Below, piece by piece: positions 17,740 through 26,055 of a stretch of 64,000 nucleotides of DNA. The stretch lies in NCBI GenBank assembly GCA_020634795.1, contig JACKAZ010000007.1, forward strand, positions 186,001 through 250,000, written 5' to 3'. Origin of the DNA: Ardenticatenales bacterium (GTDB lineage Bacteria; Chloroflexota; Anaerolineae; Ardenticatenales; Ardenticatenaceae). Under the pieces are notes generated by a model. The model worked only from the letters and a program-made list of their open reading frames with translations, searched no databases and was not told the DNA's origin. Position numbers and translations under genes: made by a program. Numbering within the stretch: the first letter of the stretch is position 1; each line of letters opens with the position of its first letter.

Positions 17740-18239
17740 GGCCTGGTGCGCTGCGCGACCGCAGCGGCCACCACCGGCGGAACCAGATGCGCCACCGACT
17801 CCCCGGCTTGGATCAGCGCTCGGACGCGGCGGCTGCTGATCGTACGTTCATCCGTTCTAGCAAGAAAGAAGAGCGTGTCCAAGCTGGGCATCATGCGGCG
17901 GTTCATCTGAGCTTGCTGAAACTCATTCTCGAAATCGCGCCAGTCGCGCAACCCCCGCACCACGGTCGTTGCGCCCACTTGGGCCGCGTAATCGACCAAC
18001 AGCCTCTGCGAAAAGCGGTCCACCTCAATATTCGGCCACGGCACGCAGCTCTGACGGATGAACTGTTGGCGCTCTGTCGCGGTGAAAAGGGATTGCTTGT
18101 TGGGATTGTATCCCACGACAACGATCAGCCGATCAAAAAGGGGGGCAGCCCGTTCAATAATCTCGAGGTGGCCGTTGGTCAGCGGGTCAAAGCTGCCGGG
18201 AAAGAGCGCCGTTCGTGCGCTCCCTGTCGATAGATTCAT
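17736..18239 (-). CDS. coaD: Phosphopantetheine adenylyltransferase
   Basis: A 167-residue enzyme for the penultimate step of coenzyme A synthesis: 4'-phosphopantetheine plus ATP gives dephospho-CoA plus diphosphate. It has the nucleotidyltransferase motif ALFPGSFDPLTNGHLEII, the conserved VVRGLRDWRDFENEFQQAQMN segment and ISSRRVRALI (ISST/SR-type motif). A consensus-like promoter ends only about seven bases ahead of the ATG, implying an mRNA with almost no 5' leader. It is co-transcribed with the HAD phosphatase. Confidence 0.95.
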   Translation of the reverse strand: MNLSTGSARTALFPGSFDPLTNGHLEIIERAAPLFDRLIVVVGYNPNKQSLFTATERQQFIRQSCVPWPNIEVDRFSQRLLVDYAAQVGATTVVRGLRDWRDFENEFQQAQMNRRMMPSLDTLFFLARTDERTISSRRVRALIQAGESVAHLVPPVVAAAVAQRTRP

Positions 18240-18245
18240 GCGGGG

Positions 18246-18274
18246 AGTATATCATCTCTCGCAGAATCGCTCAA
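18246..18274 (-). promoter_or_regulatory. coaD promoter, probably giving a leaderless mRNA
   Basis: On the minus strand TTGAGC (18274-18269), a 17-base spacer and TATACT (18251-18246) precede the ATG at 18239 by six bases. Transcription would therefore begin on or next to the start codon. Confidence 0.55.
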
Positions 18275-18417
18275 CAGCAATCGCAAATCGTGAATCGGGC
18301 CGCTTCGTGGGTCGATGATAGTTGGAGTGCCCTTTTGTCGCACAGCCGCTACACGCGGACGAAAAATGATGGCACGTTTCCCAAAATGCCCCCTTGCGGA
18401 TATAGTCCCTACATCAA

Positions 18418-18680
18418 CGCAGAACGCAGAACCCGGCTCTTCGCTCAGGGCAAGCTCTGAACGCAGAACGTCGAATGGTGCAAGGTGCAAGGTGCAAGGT
18501 GCATGGTGAATGGTGAATGGTGCATGGTGCATGGTGCATGGGCATAGGTTGGGGAATCGTTTCGCCGCTCTGCTGTTGCTGCTCACTCCAACCCATCAAA
18601 CTCATTAAACTCATTAAACTCATCAAACTCATCAAACTCATCAAACTCATTAAACTCCCCAAACTCATCAAACTCCCAGG
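18418..18680 (+). repeat. Composite linker repeat, copy 2 (upstream of the gene at 18732)
   Basis: In order along the plus strand: AACGCAG units with CTTCGCTCAGGGCAAGCTCTG between them (18418-18475), GGTGCAAGG/GGTGCATGG units (18480-18540), the conserved core (18541-18592, containing GAATCGTTTCGCCGCTCTGC and TTGCTGCTCACTCCAACCCA), and CTCATTAAA/CTCATCAAA nonamers (18597-18678). The downstream gene starts 52 bases later. Confidence 0.8.
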
Positions 18681-18731
18681 ATACAGAGACGCCAACGGCA
18701 CGTCTCTGCCACAACTCCCAAGAGAGAGATC

Positions 18732-19298
18732 ATGAAAACCACCGAACTGGCCAACGACCTTCTGGCGATGAGCGCCAAGATGGCCGCCTATTTGGAAGGG
18801 GACGAGCTTTACAAGACCGTGACGGTCCAGGGCGATGGCGGCGATCGGCTGATCAAGATGACCCTGGGTGGCATGTTGGAGCGGATCCGCGCGTTGCGTG
18901 CCCATGCGCCCCACAACCCCGCCATCGTCACGGCGGAAAAAGCGCTGCAAGAAGCGCGCAGCACGCAGCCCGACGCCTACTATGCGCGATTGGCCCGCGA
19001 AGCCAAGAGCTATGCAGGCTCGTGGAACTGGTTCTTGCAGGAATGTTGGGACAACACCGACCGCTGCGAAGATGATTACGCGACCGAAGTGCCAATCCGC
19101 CTGCGCATCGCCCACCTGCTGGAAGCGGGCGGCACGCGCCCCGAAATGCGCGAAGTGCGCCAGCAGGTCGAGGCGCTGGATCGACGGCTGCGCGAGATCT
19201 GGCAGCCGACCGACCACCCCGTGATCCGGGACGGCGAGCAGTACGACCGATCCCAATACTGGTGGCTTTACGGCGAACCGAAGCCCCGCGCTGAATAA
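18732..19298 (+). CDS. Conserved-looking protein of unknown function
   Basis: A 188-residue soluble protein starting MKTTELANDLLAMSAKMAAY, largely helical, with many charged and aromatic residues (SYAGSWNWFLQECWDN) and an HPVIRDGEQYDRSQYWW tail. No signal peptide, membrane segment or catalytic motif is evident, and I do not recognise the family. An AGAGAGAG site precedes the start. It is 17 bases upstream of the Ser/Thr kinase gene on the same strand, so it is probably co-transcribed and may be a substrate or regulator of that kinase. This is inference from position only. Confidence 0.7.
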   Translation: MKTTELANDLLAMSAKMAAYLEGDELYKTVTVQGDGGDRLIKMTLGGMLERIRALRAHAPHNPAIVTAEKALQEARSTQPDAYYARLAREAKSYAGSWNWFLQECWDNTDRCEDDYATEVPIRLRIAHLLEAGGTRPEMREVRQQVEALDRRLREIWQPTDHPVIRDGEQYDRSQYWWLYGEPKPRAE

Positions 19299-19315
19299 CG
19301 CACCCCCCTTCTGCC

Positions 19316-21160
19316 ATGGCTGAGACGCAGCGCAACACGCCCCCATCCCCCCATCGCTTGATCGGTGGCCGCTACCGGCTGCTACGGCTGTTGGGCGAAG
19401 GGGGCGTCTCCGAAGTGTGGCTGGCCCACGACGAGCGAAAGCAGCGGCGCGTTGCATTGAAATTGCTGCGCCGCCAATACGCCAGCAACGAGCGGCTGCT
19501 GGAACGCTTCCGCCGCGAGGCCCGCTTGGTCGCAGAGCTGGATTCGCCCCACCTCGTCAAAATCTACGGTGTCGAGACCGAACATTCGCCCAGCTTCATC
19601 GTGATGGAATATGTCGAGGGCCAGGATCTGCGCGACTTCCTCCGCCACAACGCGCCGATTCCGGTCGATCGAGCGCTGACACTGATCCGCGAAGTGGCGC
19701 GTGGGGTGGCCGCCGCGCACGAGGCGGGCTTCATCCACCGCGACCTCAAGCCCGCCAACGTGCTCCTTTCCACAGGGGGCACGCTTAAGGTGACCGACTT
19801 CGGCATCGCTCGCACCATCGCCAGTGCGGGCGTGACGGAACCGGGCATGATCTGGGGGACGAGCCACTATCTGGCGCCCGAACAGGCCGCAGGCAAGGCC
19901 CTGACCCCCGCGACCGATGTCTATGCGTTGGGCGTCATGCTCTTCGAGATGTTGACCGGGCGGCTTCCCTTCGAGGGGGAAGATCCGGTGGCGGTGGCGC
20001 TGGCCCACATCCGCGAGCCGATTCCTGACGTGCAAAGCGCCAACCCTGCCGTGCCGCTGGGGGTGGCGCGTCTGGTACGCCGCATGATGGAGAAAGCGCC
20101 CGACCGCCGCCCCAAAGATGCGGGCGAATTGGTCGGCCTGCTGGACAGCTATCTGCAACGGGGGGGCAGTGTCACCACCTTGCAACAGGCACTGGACGTC
20201 AGCAGCGCGGCTACGGCGCAGGGACCACGCAGCGCCAAGCTGGGCCAGCGCTTGTCGCCGACGTTGCTGATGGCGCTGGCGATCCTTGCCCTCACCGCGC
20301 TCATTTCGCTGCTCATCTTGGCCGATCGTGGCATGGCGCCGTTTGCCCAACGCGGAGTCACCGTGACGGCGGCGAACGAGGCGGCGCTGACCGCCACGGC
20401 CAGCCCCACGGTGGGATCCTTTGTGTTGGCCGCGACGCCCGCCACCGCCACACCCACCGTGACCCCCACGCCGACCGTCACGCCGACACCCGTGCCACAG
20501 CGGCGGGAAAACACCGGGCCGGAGGGCAACGCCCAGCCCGCCGCAGGGGCGATCATCATCGACGGCAACATCTCGGAATGGCGCGGCGATCCCATCGCCC
20601 TGAGCCGTGTTGTCGATGGCCGCGATGCTTGGAGTGGCTTCAACGATCTGAGCGGGCGGCTCTGGTTTGCGTGGGATACGCAGTATCTCTATCTTGCGGT
20701 GGAGCGGACCGACGACCGGCATGTCCAGAGCGCCCAGCAGGTCGGCCCCGATCTCTATCGGGGTGACGCGATCGAGCTGTGGATCGACGCCGATTTACAG
20801 GGCGATTTCGACCAAGAGGTCGCCAACGAGGACGACTACCAGATCGGCCTGACGGCGGGCGACTTCCAGCTCGGTGGCCTGCGCCCCGAAGCCTACATCT
20901 TCTGGCCAGAGGCGGCGACGGCCAACAGCCGCGACGTGCGTGTGCGGGCGCTGCCCACCGCTGACGGCTACACCTTGGAAGCTCGTGTCCCGTGGGCGCT
21001 GATGGCCGTCGAGCCGCAGAGCGGCCTTTTGCTCGGCTACGCCGTGGTGCTCAACGACAACGATGATCCGGCCAACAATGACTTTCAGAGCCAGATCAGC
21101 AGCAACGGCGACCTGCCCTACCGCCGCCCTGCCACTTTCGGCAACTTGACGCTCCGTTAG
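19316..21160 (+). CDS. Transmembrane Ser/Thr protein kinase with extracytoplasmic CBM9-like domain
   Basis: 614 residues. The cytoplasmic Hanks-type kinase domain (about 18-280) has the glycine loop LGEGGVSEV, Lys49 in VALKLL, catalytic Asp143 in HRDLKPAN, D161FG and the APEQ motif. One membrane helix follows (about 320-338, LLMALAILALTALISLLILA), then a Thr/Pro-rich linker (TPTVTPTPTVTPTPVP). The C-terminal domain (about 405-614) starts IIIDGNISEW and contains LWFAWDTQYLYLAVE and DAIELWID, features of carbohydrate-binding family 9/DOMON-like sandwiches. The protein is built to sense an external ligand, possibly a sugar, and signal inside. PASTA repeats, the usual sensor of such kinases, are absent. 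Confidence 0.92.
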   Translation: MAETQRNTPPSPHRLIGGRYRLLRLLGEGGVSEVWLAHDERKQRRVALKLLRRQYASNERLLERFRREARLVAELDSPHLVKIYGVETEHSPSFIVMEYVEGQDLRDFLRHNAPIPVDRALTLIREVARGVAAAHEAGFIHRDLKPANVLLSTGGTLKVTDFGIARTIASAGVTEPGMIWGTSHYLAPEQAAGKALTPATDVYALGVMLFEMLTGRLPFEGEDPVAVALAHIREPIPDVQSANPAVPLGVARLVRRMMEKAPDRRPKDAGELVGLLDSYLQRGGSVTTLQQALDVSSAATAQGPRSAKLGQRLSPTLLMALAILALTALISLLILADRGMAPFAQRGVTVTAANEAALTATASPTVGSFVLAATPATATPTVTPTPTVTPTPVPQRRENTGPEGNAQPAAGAIIIDGNISEWRGDPIALSRVVDGRDAWSGFNDLSGRLWFAWDTQYLYLAVERTDDRHVQSAQQVGPDLYRGDAIELWIDADLQGDFDQEVANEDDYQIGLTAGDFQLGGLRPEAYIFWPEAATANSRDVRVRALPTADGYTLEARVPWALMAVEPQSGLLLGYAVVLNDNDDPANNDFQSQISSNGDLPYRRPATFGNLTLR

Positions 21161-21399
21161 CAATGGCTAACGCCAAGCAGTTTACGCAGAACGCAAAACG
21201 ACTTGTGGCGAATCGCGAATGGCGAAGGGAAGCGCTTGACCCATGTATCAGCGCTTTGCGCTTGTTGCACCCTTCGCCAATCACGGTTGTGACTCGCTTG
21301 GCCGCCATCAGCCGCTAACTCCCAACGCCTGAACTCCCGACCCAACGAACCCAGTACTCCAACACGCCAGAACTGATCAAACTCACAAAACTCACCCCC

Positions 21400-22374
21400 A
21401 TGAACGCACTTCTCTTCGACCACCGCCTATCCCTCGCCACCGATTATCCGCGCCCCACGGCCCGCGCGGGCGAAAGCCTGATTCGCATCTTGCAGAGTGG
21501 CATCTGCAACACCGATCTCGAACTGATGCGGGGTTACATGGCCTTTTCGGGCGTGCTGGGCCACGAGTTCGTCGGCATCGTGGAAGTGAGCGATGAGGCG
21601 GCGCTGATCGGCGCGCGGGTGGTGGGTGAAATCAATGCGTGGTGCGGGGAGTGCCCGACCTGCGCGGCGGGGAATCGCAGCCACTGCCCCCATCGCACCA
21701 CGCTTGGCATCGACCGGCGCGACGGCTGCCACGCCGATTACACGCGGCTGCCCAACCACAACCTGCTGCCCGTTCCGGAGGGCGTCAGCAACGACGAAGC
21801 CGTCTTCGTGGAGCCGCTGGCAGCGGCCTGCGAAATCCTTGAGCAGATACAGATCGCGCCGACCGACCGCGTGGTGGTGATTGGGGATGGCAAGCTGGGG
21901 CTGTTGGTGGCGCAGGTGTTGGCGCTGACCGGCTGCGATCTGCAGGTGATCGGTCGACACGCCGAGAAGCTGGCGATCTTGAGCGCGCGCGGCATCCGGA
22001 CGGAAGTGGTGGCGCGCGGCGCGGAGAGCCAGCTGCCCGACGGCAGCGTCGACATCGTGGTGGAATGCACCGGCAACGCGCAGGGCTTCGCGACGGCACG
22101 GCGGCTGGTGCGGCCACGGGGCACGATCGTGTTGAAGAGCACCTATCACGGCGATCTGGCGATCAACATGAGCATGATCGTGGTGGACGAGATCCGGCTG
22201 CTCGGCTCCCGCTGCGGCCCGTTTGCGCCCGCGCTGCGACTGCTGGCGCAGAAGCGGGTCGATGTCACGCCACTGATCGCCGCGCGCTATCCGCTGACTG
22301 ACGGCGTCGCGGCGATGGAACACGCGGCCCAGCGCGGCACGCTCAAAGTGCTGCTCGATGGGGTGGCACTGTGA
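21400..22374 (+). CDS. Zinc-dependent alcohol dehydrogenase family protein (MDR)
   Basis: A 324-residue medium-chain dehydrogenase. The catalytic zinc site is in SGICNTDLELM and GHEFVGIVE. The structural zinc cysteines are in CGECPTCAAGNRSHC. The nucleotide fold has VVVIGDGKLGLLVAQVL followed by a charged IGRHAEKL, favouring NAD(H) or NADP(H). The GroES-like N-terminal domain is somewhat shorter than in classical 350-residue members. The GTGA overlap with azlC suggests one operon with a branched-chain amino acid exporter. The substrate is unknown; sorbitol/threonine dehydrogenase-like proteins are the nearest in layout. Confidence 0.85.
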   Translation: MNALLFDHRLSLATDYPRPTARAGESLIRILQSGICNTDLELMRGYMAFSGVLGHEFVGIVEVSDEAALIGARVVGEINAWCGECPTCAAGNRSHCPHRTTLGIDRRDGCHADYTRLPNHNLLPVPEGVSNDEAVFVEPLAAACEILEQIQIAPTDRVVVIGDGKLGLLVAQVLALTGCDLQVIGRHAEKLAILSARGIRTEVVARGAESQLPDGSVDIVVECTGNAQGFATARRLVRPRGTIVLKSTYHGDLAINMSMIVVDEIRLLGSRCGPFAPALRLLAQKRVDVTPLIAARYPLTDGVAAMEHAAQRGTLKVLLDGVAL

Positions 22375-23084
22375 CCCCAACCGCGCCCCGCCGCGTGGCG
22401 CAGGGTCAATTCTTGGCGGGGCTGCGAGCCATTTCACCGATCTTGCTCGGCATCTTCCCTTTCGCCACCATCTCGGGTGTGGCGGCGGGCGAAGCCGGGC
22501 TGTCACTCGCGCAAGCCTTCGCCATGTCGGTCGGCATCTTCGCGGGGGCCTCCCAGTTGGCCTCGGTGCAGCTCATCCGCGACCACGCCAACGGGCTGGT
22601 CATTGTGCTGACGGCCATCGTCATCAACCTACGCATGGCGATGTACAGTGCTTCGATCGCGGACCACTTCCGCCGCTATTCGCTCCCCGTGCGCGCCTTT
22701 CTCAGCTACTTTCTGACCGATCAGGCCTACGCCGTCTCGATCACCCATTTTCAGCGGGACGAGGCGGGCAAAGGCTGGTATTACTTTGGGGCGGCCATCG
22801 CGCCGTGGACGGTCTGGCAGCTTGGGACCGCGATGGGGCTGCTGCTGGGGGCTTCCGTGCCGCCAAGCTGGTCGCTTGATTTCGCAATCCCGCTGACCTT
22901 CATCGCGCTGGTCATGCCCAATATTCGCAACCGCGCCTCGGCCAGCGCCGCGATGGCGGCGGTGCTGCTGGCGGTGGCCGCACACGGCCTGCCCTACAAC
23001 TTGGGGCTGCTGACCGCGGCCATCGGCGGCATCGGGGTGGGGATGCGGGTGGAAGCCCGACAGGAGGCTATCGGTGAACGATAG
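22371..23084 (+). CDS. azlC: AzlC family branched-chain amino acid exporter, large subunit
   Basis: A 237-residue polytopic membrane protein with about five to six helices. The family blocks are FATISGVAAGEAGLSLAQAF, FAGASQLASVQLI and LTDQAYAVSITHF. Together with the small AzlD subunit it exports branched-chain amino acids. The start GTG at 22371 overlaps the stop codon of the dehydrogenase gene (GTGA), and the end overlaps azlD by eleven bases. The tight overlaps indicate coupled translation. Confidence 0.9.
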   Translation: MTPTAPRRVAQGQFLAGLRAISPILLGIFPFATISGVAAGEAGLSLAQAFAMSVGIFAGASQLASVQLIRDHANGLVIVLTAIVINLRMAMYSASIADHFRRYSLPVRAFLSYFLTDQAYAVSITHFQRDEAGKGWYYFGAAIAPWTVWQLGTAMGLLLGASVPPSWSLDFAIPLTFIALVMPNIRNRASASAAMAAVLLAVAAHGLPYNLGLLTAAIGGIGVGMRVEARQEAIGER

Positions 23085-23406
23085 CACCTTCCTGCTGATC
23101 GTCGTGGTGATCGGGGTGGCGACCTATCTGCTGCGCTTCTCCTTCATCGGCGCGGCGCGGCACGAGCCACGGGCGGGCAAGGAAAGTGCCTGGCAGCGGG
23201 CCTTGCGCTACGTGCCGGTCGCGGTGCTCTCGGCGCTGATCGCCCCCGCGTTGACCTTGCGCAGCGGTGCCCTTGCGCTGCCGTGGCAAAATCCGCGACT
23301 GATCGCGGGGCTGGTGGCGGCGCTGGTGGCGTGGCGCACACGCAACGTGCTGGCGACGTTGGCCGTGGGCATGGCGCTGCTCTGGCTGCTGCAGGCGCTG
23401 GGGTGA
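23074..23406 (+). CDS. azlD: AzlD family branched-chain amino acid exporter, small subunit
   Basis: A 110-residue membrane protein with four hydrophobic segments, beginning VNDSTFLLIVVVIGVATYL. YLLRFSFIGAARHEP and LRYVPVAVLSALIAPAL match the AzlD family. It starts with GTG inside the end of azlC. An inverted repeat after the gene (23427-23478) could end transcription. Confidence 0.88.
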   Translation: MNDSTFLLIVVVIGVATYLLRFSFIGAARHEPRAGKESAWQRALRYVPVAVLSALIAPALTLRSGALALPWQNPRLIAGLVAALVAWRTRNVLATLAVGMALLWLLQALG

Positions 23407-23426
23407 GGGGGCGCAAAGGGGGAGGG

Positions 23427-23478
23427 TACAAGGTGCAAAATGAAGGCAGAGCGGCTACCTTGCACGTTGCACCTTGTA
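23427..23478. repeat. Inverted repeat between converging azlD and glycoside hydrolase genes
   Basis: A 12-base perfect inverted repeat (TACAAGGTGCAA at 23427 and its complement at 23467) is made of GGTGCAAGG-type repeat units in opposite orientation. It lies between two converging genes and may act as a two-way terminator. Confidence 0.45.
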
Positions 23479-23487
23479 GCCTTCCGT

Positions 23488-25191
23488 CTATCGCATGGCG
23501 GGCGCGGGGCCGCCATCCAAATCCTCGATGACCAAGTATGGCACGCCGCCGATTGAGTAGAAGGTGGAGCCAGGGAAGTTCTGATTGGTGGCGGCGGGTA
23601 GCACGAATTCGTAGCCGCCCGCGACGGGGGTATAGACGTTGTAGCTCCCGTCGGGCCGAATGACCAGCGCCTCGCTGCCGAGGGCCTGCACGGTGAAGGT
23701 CACGTCGAAGCCGTCGACCGCCCAGATCAGGGTGCGCCGCTCGTTGGTTGGCTCATCTTCCAGCACCAGCCGCCGCATCCCATAGATCGGCTGATCGCTA
23801 TAACGGAAGCGCCCATCCACCAAATAGTTCGCCGCGACCTGATAGGCGCTGTAGGACGGGCGTGGCTCGGCGTAATGGGGGGTACACCACGAGCTTTGCT
23901 CGTTCGTCACCAGCCCAAAGGCGTCGGCGGGCGGCGTTGGCGAGGGGATGTTGCCGCAGTCGTCGTGGAGCTGGAAGTGGAAGATGGGCCCCATGTAGCC
24001 GCCGATGCGCGAATAGGCGATGTTCTGCCAGATGTAAGAGGCTTGCTCCTCCGCCGTGCCCCGGTAGGGCGAGGGGCAGTCCGGCCCCGGATAGGAGCCG
24101 CAGACCGGCACCCCGCTCTCCGTGACCCAGATCCGCTTGCCCAGCCACGGGGTTCCGCTCAGCGCGTTGATGATGTTGACCTTGTCCGAGTAGCCGAGCG
24201 TGACCCGACTGTAATGGTGGATGGCGGGCGCATCGAAGAAGCCATCATAATCGACAGCCATCGGATCGGCCATCAGCCCGTCGACCAGTTGGTTGAGGAA
24301 GTGGTAGCCGTTCTCGTACTTCGGCCCGTATTGGGCGAGACCGCCCCAGAGCATATAGGCGGCGGGGTCGGCTTGCTCGATGGCCAGATAACCCACCTTC
24401 AACATGCGAGTATATTCCGCCACCGTGCCGCCGAAGAAGTGGCAGAGATCCGGTTCGTTCCACAGCTCCCAATATTTGACCTCGGTCCCCGCCACGCCCC
24501 CCGGCTTGTACCGTTCCACGGCCTTGAAGATGAAACGCGCCCAGTAGTTGTTGGGGTTGATCGTCTTGCCCGGCCCCGGAATGTCGGTGCCATCACTGAA
24601 GATCGGCTGGAAAATATTCTGGGCGGGGGGAGTGCCCGCCACGGTGCAGCCGTTGTCCATGGGCCGCTGGGGTGCATCCGGCAGTGCGGCGTCGCGCAGC
24701 GGGCCCCCACCAATGGGCGGCAGCGGCACGGTGTTGTCGGGGGTGAAAGGCGTCGGAAAATAGAAGGGAGGGGTGCCGAGGAAGATCGGCATCGTGTGCA
24801 GCCCTTGCGCCAAGTTGTCTTGCAGCGCCTGATCCATATCGCTCCAATCGAAAACGCCCGCCGAGGTCTCTACCTCATGCCAATAGAGCGGGAAGCGATC
24901 CAGATCGGCGCCCGCAACGACGCCGCGCTGGATGCGCGTGGCGGTACGATGATCTTCCGCGGAATTGACGAAGACCAACCCCAGCTTTTCCGGGATGCGC
25001 CCAGGCTCAAAATCGCGGAGCACCATCGGCAGATAGAGGCTGCTGCTCTGCGGGTTGGCCGCGCCCGGCACTGCCCCGCCACGCAGGGGCGCGGGGGCAG
25101 CGTTGACATTCTGCTTCAGCCCCCACAGCGCCAGCAGCAGGGTAAAGAGCAACGTCGAAAGCAACGCGAAGCGGTGGAATCGATGACGCAT
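23488..25191 (-). CDS. Secreted clan A glycoside hydrolase-like protein
   Basis: 567 residues with a clear signal peptide (ALLSTLLFTLLLALWGL, cut near VNAAPA). The catalytic barrel is of the GH-A clan (GH5/GH39-like): the proposed acid/base Glu is in YWELWNEPDL, and the nucleophile Glu is in RIWVTESGVP. Other barrel features are RFPLYWHEVE and FDAPAIHHYSR. A C-terminal beta-sandwich (about 470-567) with EALVIRPDGSYNVYTPVAGG closes the protein, as in GH39-type enzymes. Expected to cleave an external polysaccharide or glycoside; the substrate cannot be assigned. It is monocistronic. Confidence 0.82.
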   Translation of the reverse strand: MRHRFHRFALLSTLLFTLLLALWGLKQNVNAAPAPLRGGAVPGAANPQSSSLYLPMVLRDFEPGRIPEKLGLVFVNSAEDHRTATRIQRGVVAGADLDRFPLYWHEVETSAGVFDWSDMDQALQDNLAQGLHTMPIFLGTPPFYFPTPFTPDNTVPLPPIGGGPLRDAALPDAPQRPMDNGCTVAGTPPAQNIFQPIFSDGTDIPGPGKTINPNNYWARFIFKAVERYKPGGVAGTEVKYWELWNEPDLCHFFGGTVAEYTRMLKVGYLAIEQADPAAYMLWGGLAQYGPKYENGYHFLNQLVDGLMADPMAVDYDGFFDAPAIHHYSRVTLGYSDKVNIINALSGTPWLGKRIWVTESGVPVCGSYPGPDCPSPYRGTAEEQASYIWQNIAYSRIGGYMGPIFHFQLHDDCGNIPSPTPPADAFGLVTNEQSSWCTPHYAEPRPSYSAYQVAANYLVDGRFRYSDQPIYGMRRLVLEDEPTNERRTLIWAVDGFDVTFTVQALGSEALVIRPDGSYNVYTPVAGGYEFVLPAATNQNFPGSTFYSIGGVPYLVIEDLDGGPAPAMR

Positions 25192-25469
25192 AAGAAACTC
25201 CTTCGTCGGGACAGCGGAATGGGATGGACGTGCGTCGGCTTGTGCGGCGCGGTGAAAGGTTGAGGGAAGTGAAGCCGTCGCGCAACGTATGGCGACCGCA
25301 GAGATTGCCCGATGCTTGCGTGCGCTCGTCGGTCAAGCAAGGGCCACGCAACACGTCTTCTGGGCGGCGACCGGCGCACGACCGCTGGTGCATCGCCGAC
25401 GAGCGGTCGACCCGCCAACAAGACGGGTCGCGCCTTTGGCGCTCGCCCTCTTTTGTTCTACGATCTCCG

Positions 25470-25856
25470 CTATCGGATGATATTCCACGTTCCGATGACA
25501 AAAAGCAGTTGAATGACCAAGGTCCCCGCCCAGAGGAGGTAAGGGGAGAAAAGCCGATCATCGCGCAGCCGGAGCCACAGCCCCGTGCCCACGTTCGCCC
25601 CAAAGATCAGCGAGGCGATCATCGGCAGACGGTACAGTTCGCCGCGCTCGCCGATGCGGTCGGGATTGCCCGTCACATCAAAGTGGAGCGGCAGCAGGTC
25701 GGGCAGCGATGACATCGAAAGGACGACCAAGAGCCACAACAACAGGAGCAGCAAGGCCGAGCCGACCAACAGCATCAGTGCCACACGGTCCGTGTACAGC
25801 CGCTGCCACAGCGAATTGGTGGCCTCGGTCGATGGAAAATCGCTCATTTCGTTCAT
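25470..25856 (-). CDS. DUF1648-like membrane protein
   Basis: A 128-residue protein with three to four hydrophobic helices. The loop LPDLLPLHFDVTGNPDRIG is typical of the DUF1648 domain (PxHFxxxGxPD), found in SdpI-type and related membrane proteins. Full SdpI proteins continue with further helices; this one is short, so it is a stand-alone DUF1648 protein. Role unknown. It is expressed from its own unit, divergent from the spermidine synthase-like gene. Confidence 0.7.
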   Translation of the reverse strand: MNEMSDFPSTEATNSLWQRLYTDRVALMLLVGSALLLLLLWLLVVLSMSSLPDLLPLHFDVTGNPDRIGERGELYRLPMIASLIFGANVGTGLWLRLRDDRLFSPYLLWAGTLVIQLLFVIGTWNIIR

Positions 25857-26055
25857 GGCCCGAAGTGTAGTCGCCCCCTCTCAAATTCAAATTCCCCGTT
25901 GGATGGGTTTCCTGTTTCTTTCATGGTCTTGAAGAGAGAAGATCGTGGGGATAGAGGCAATGGAGAATAGCGAATGGAGAATGGGGTGATGGAGGCCATC
26001 GTATCACCATCTCCCCTTTGTTTCTTGCTTCACCATCTCTCGATTTTCGTTCAAC

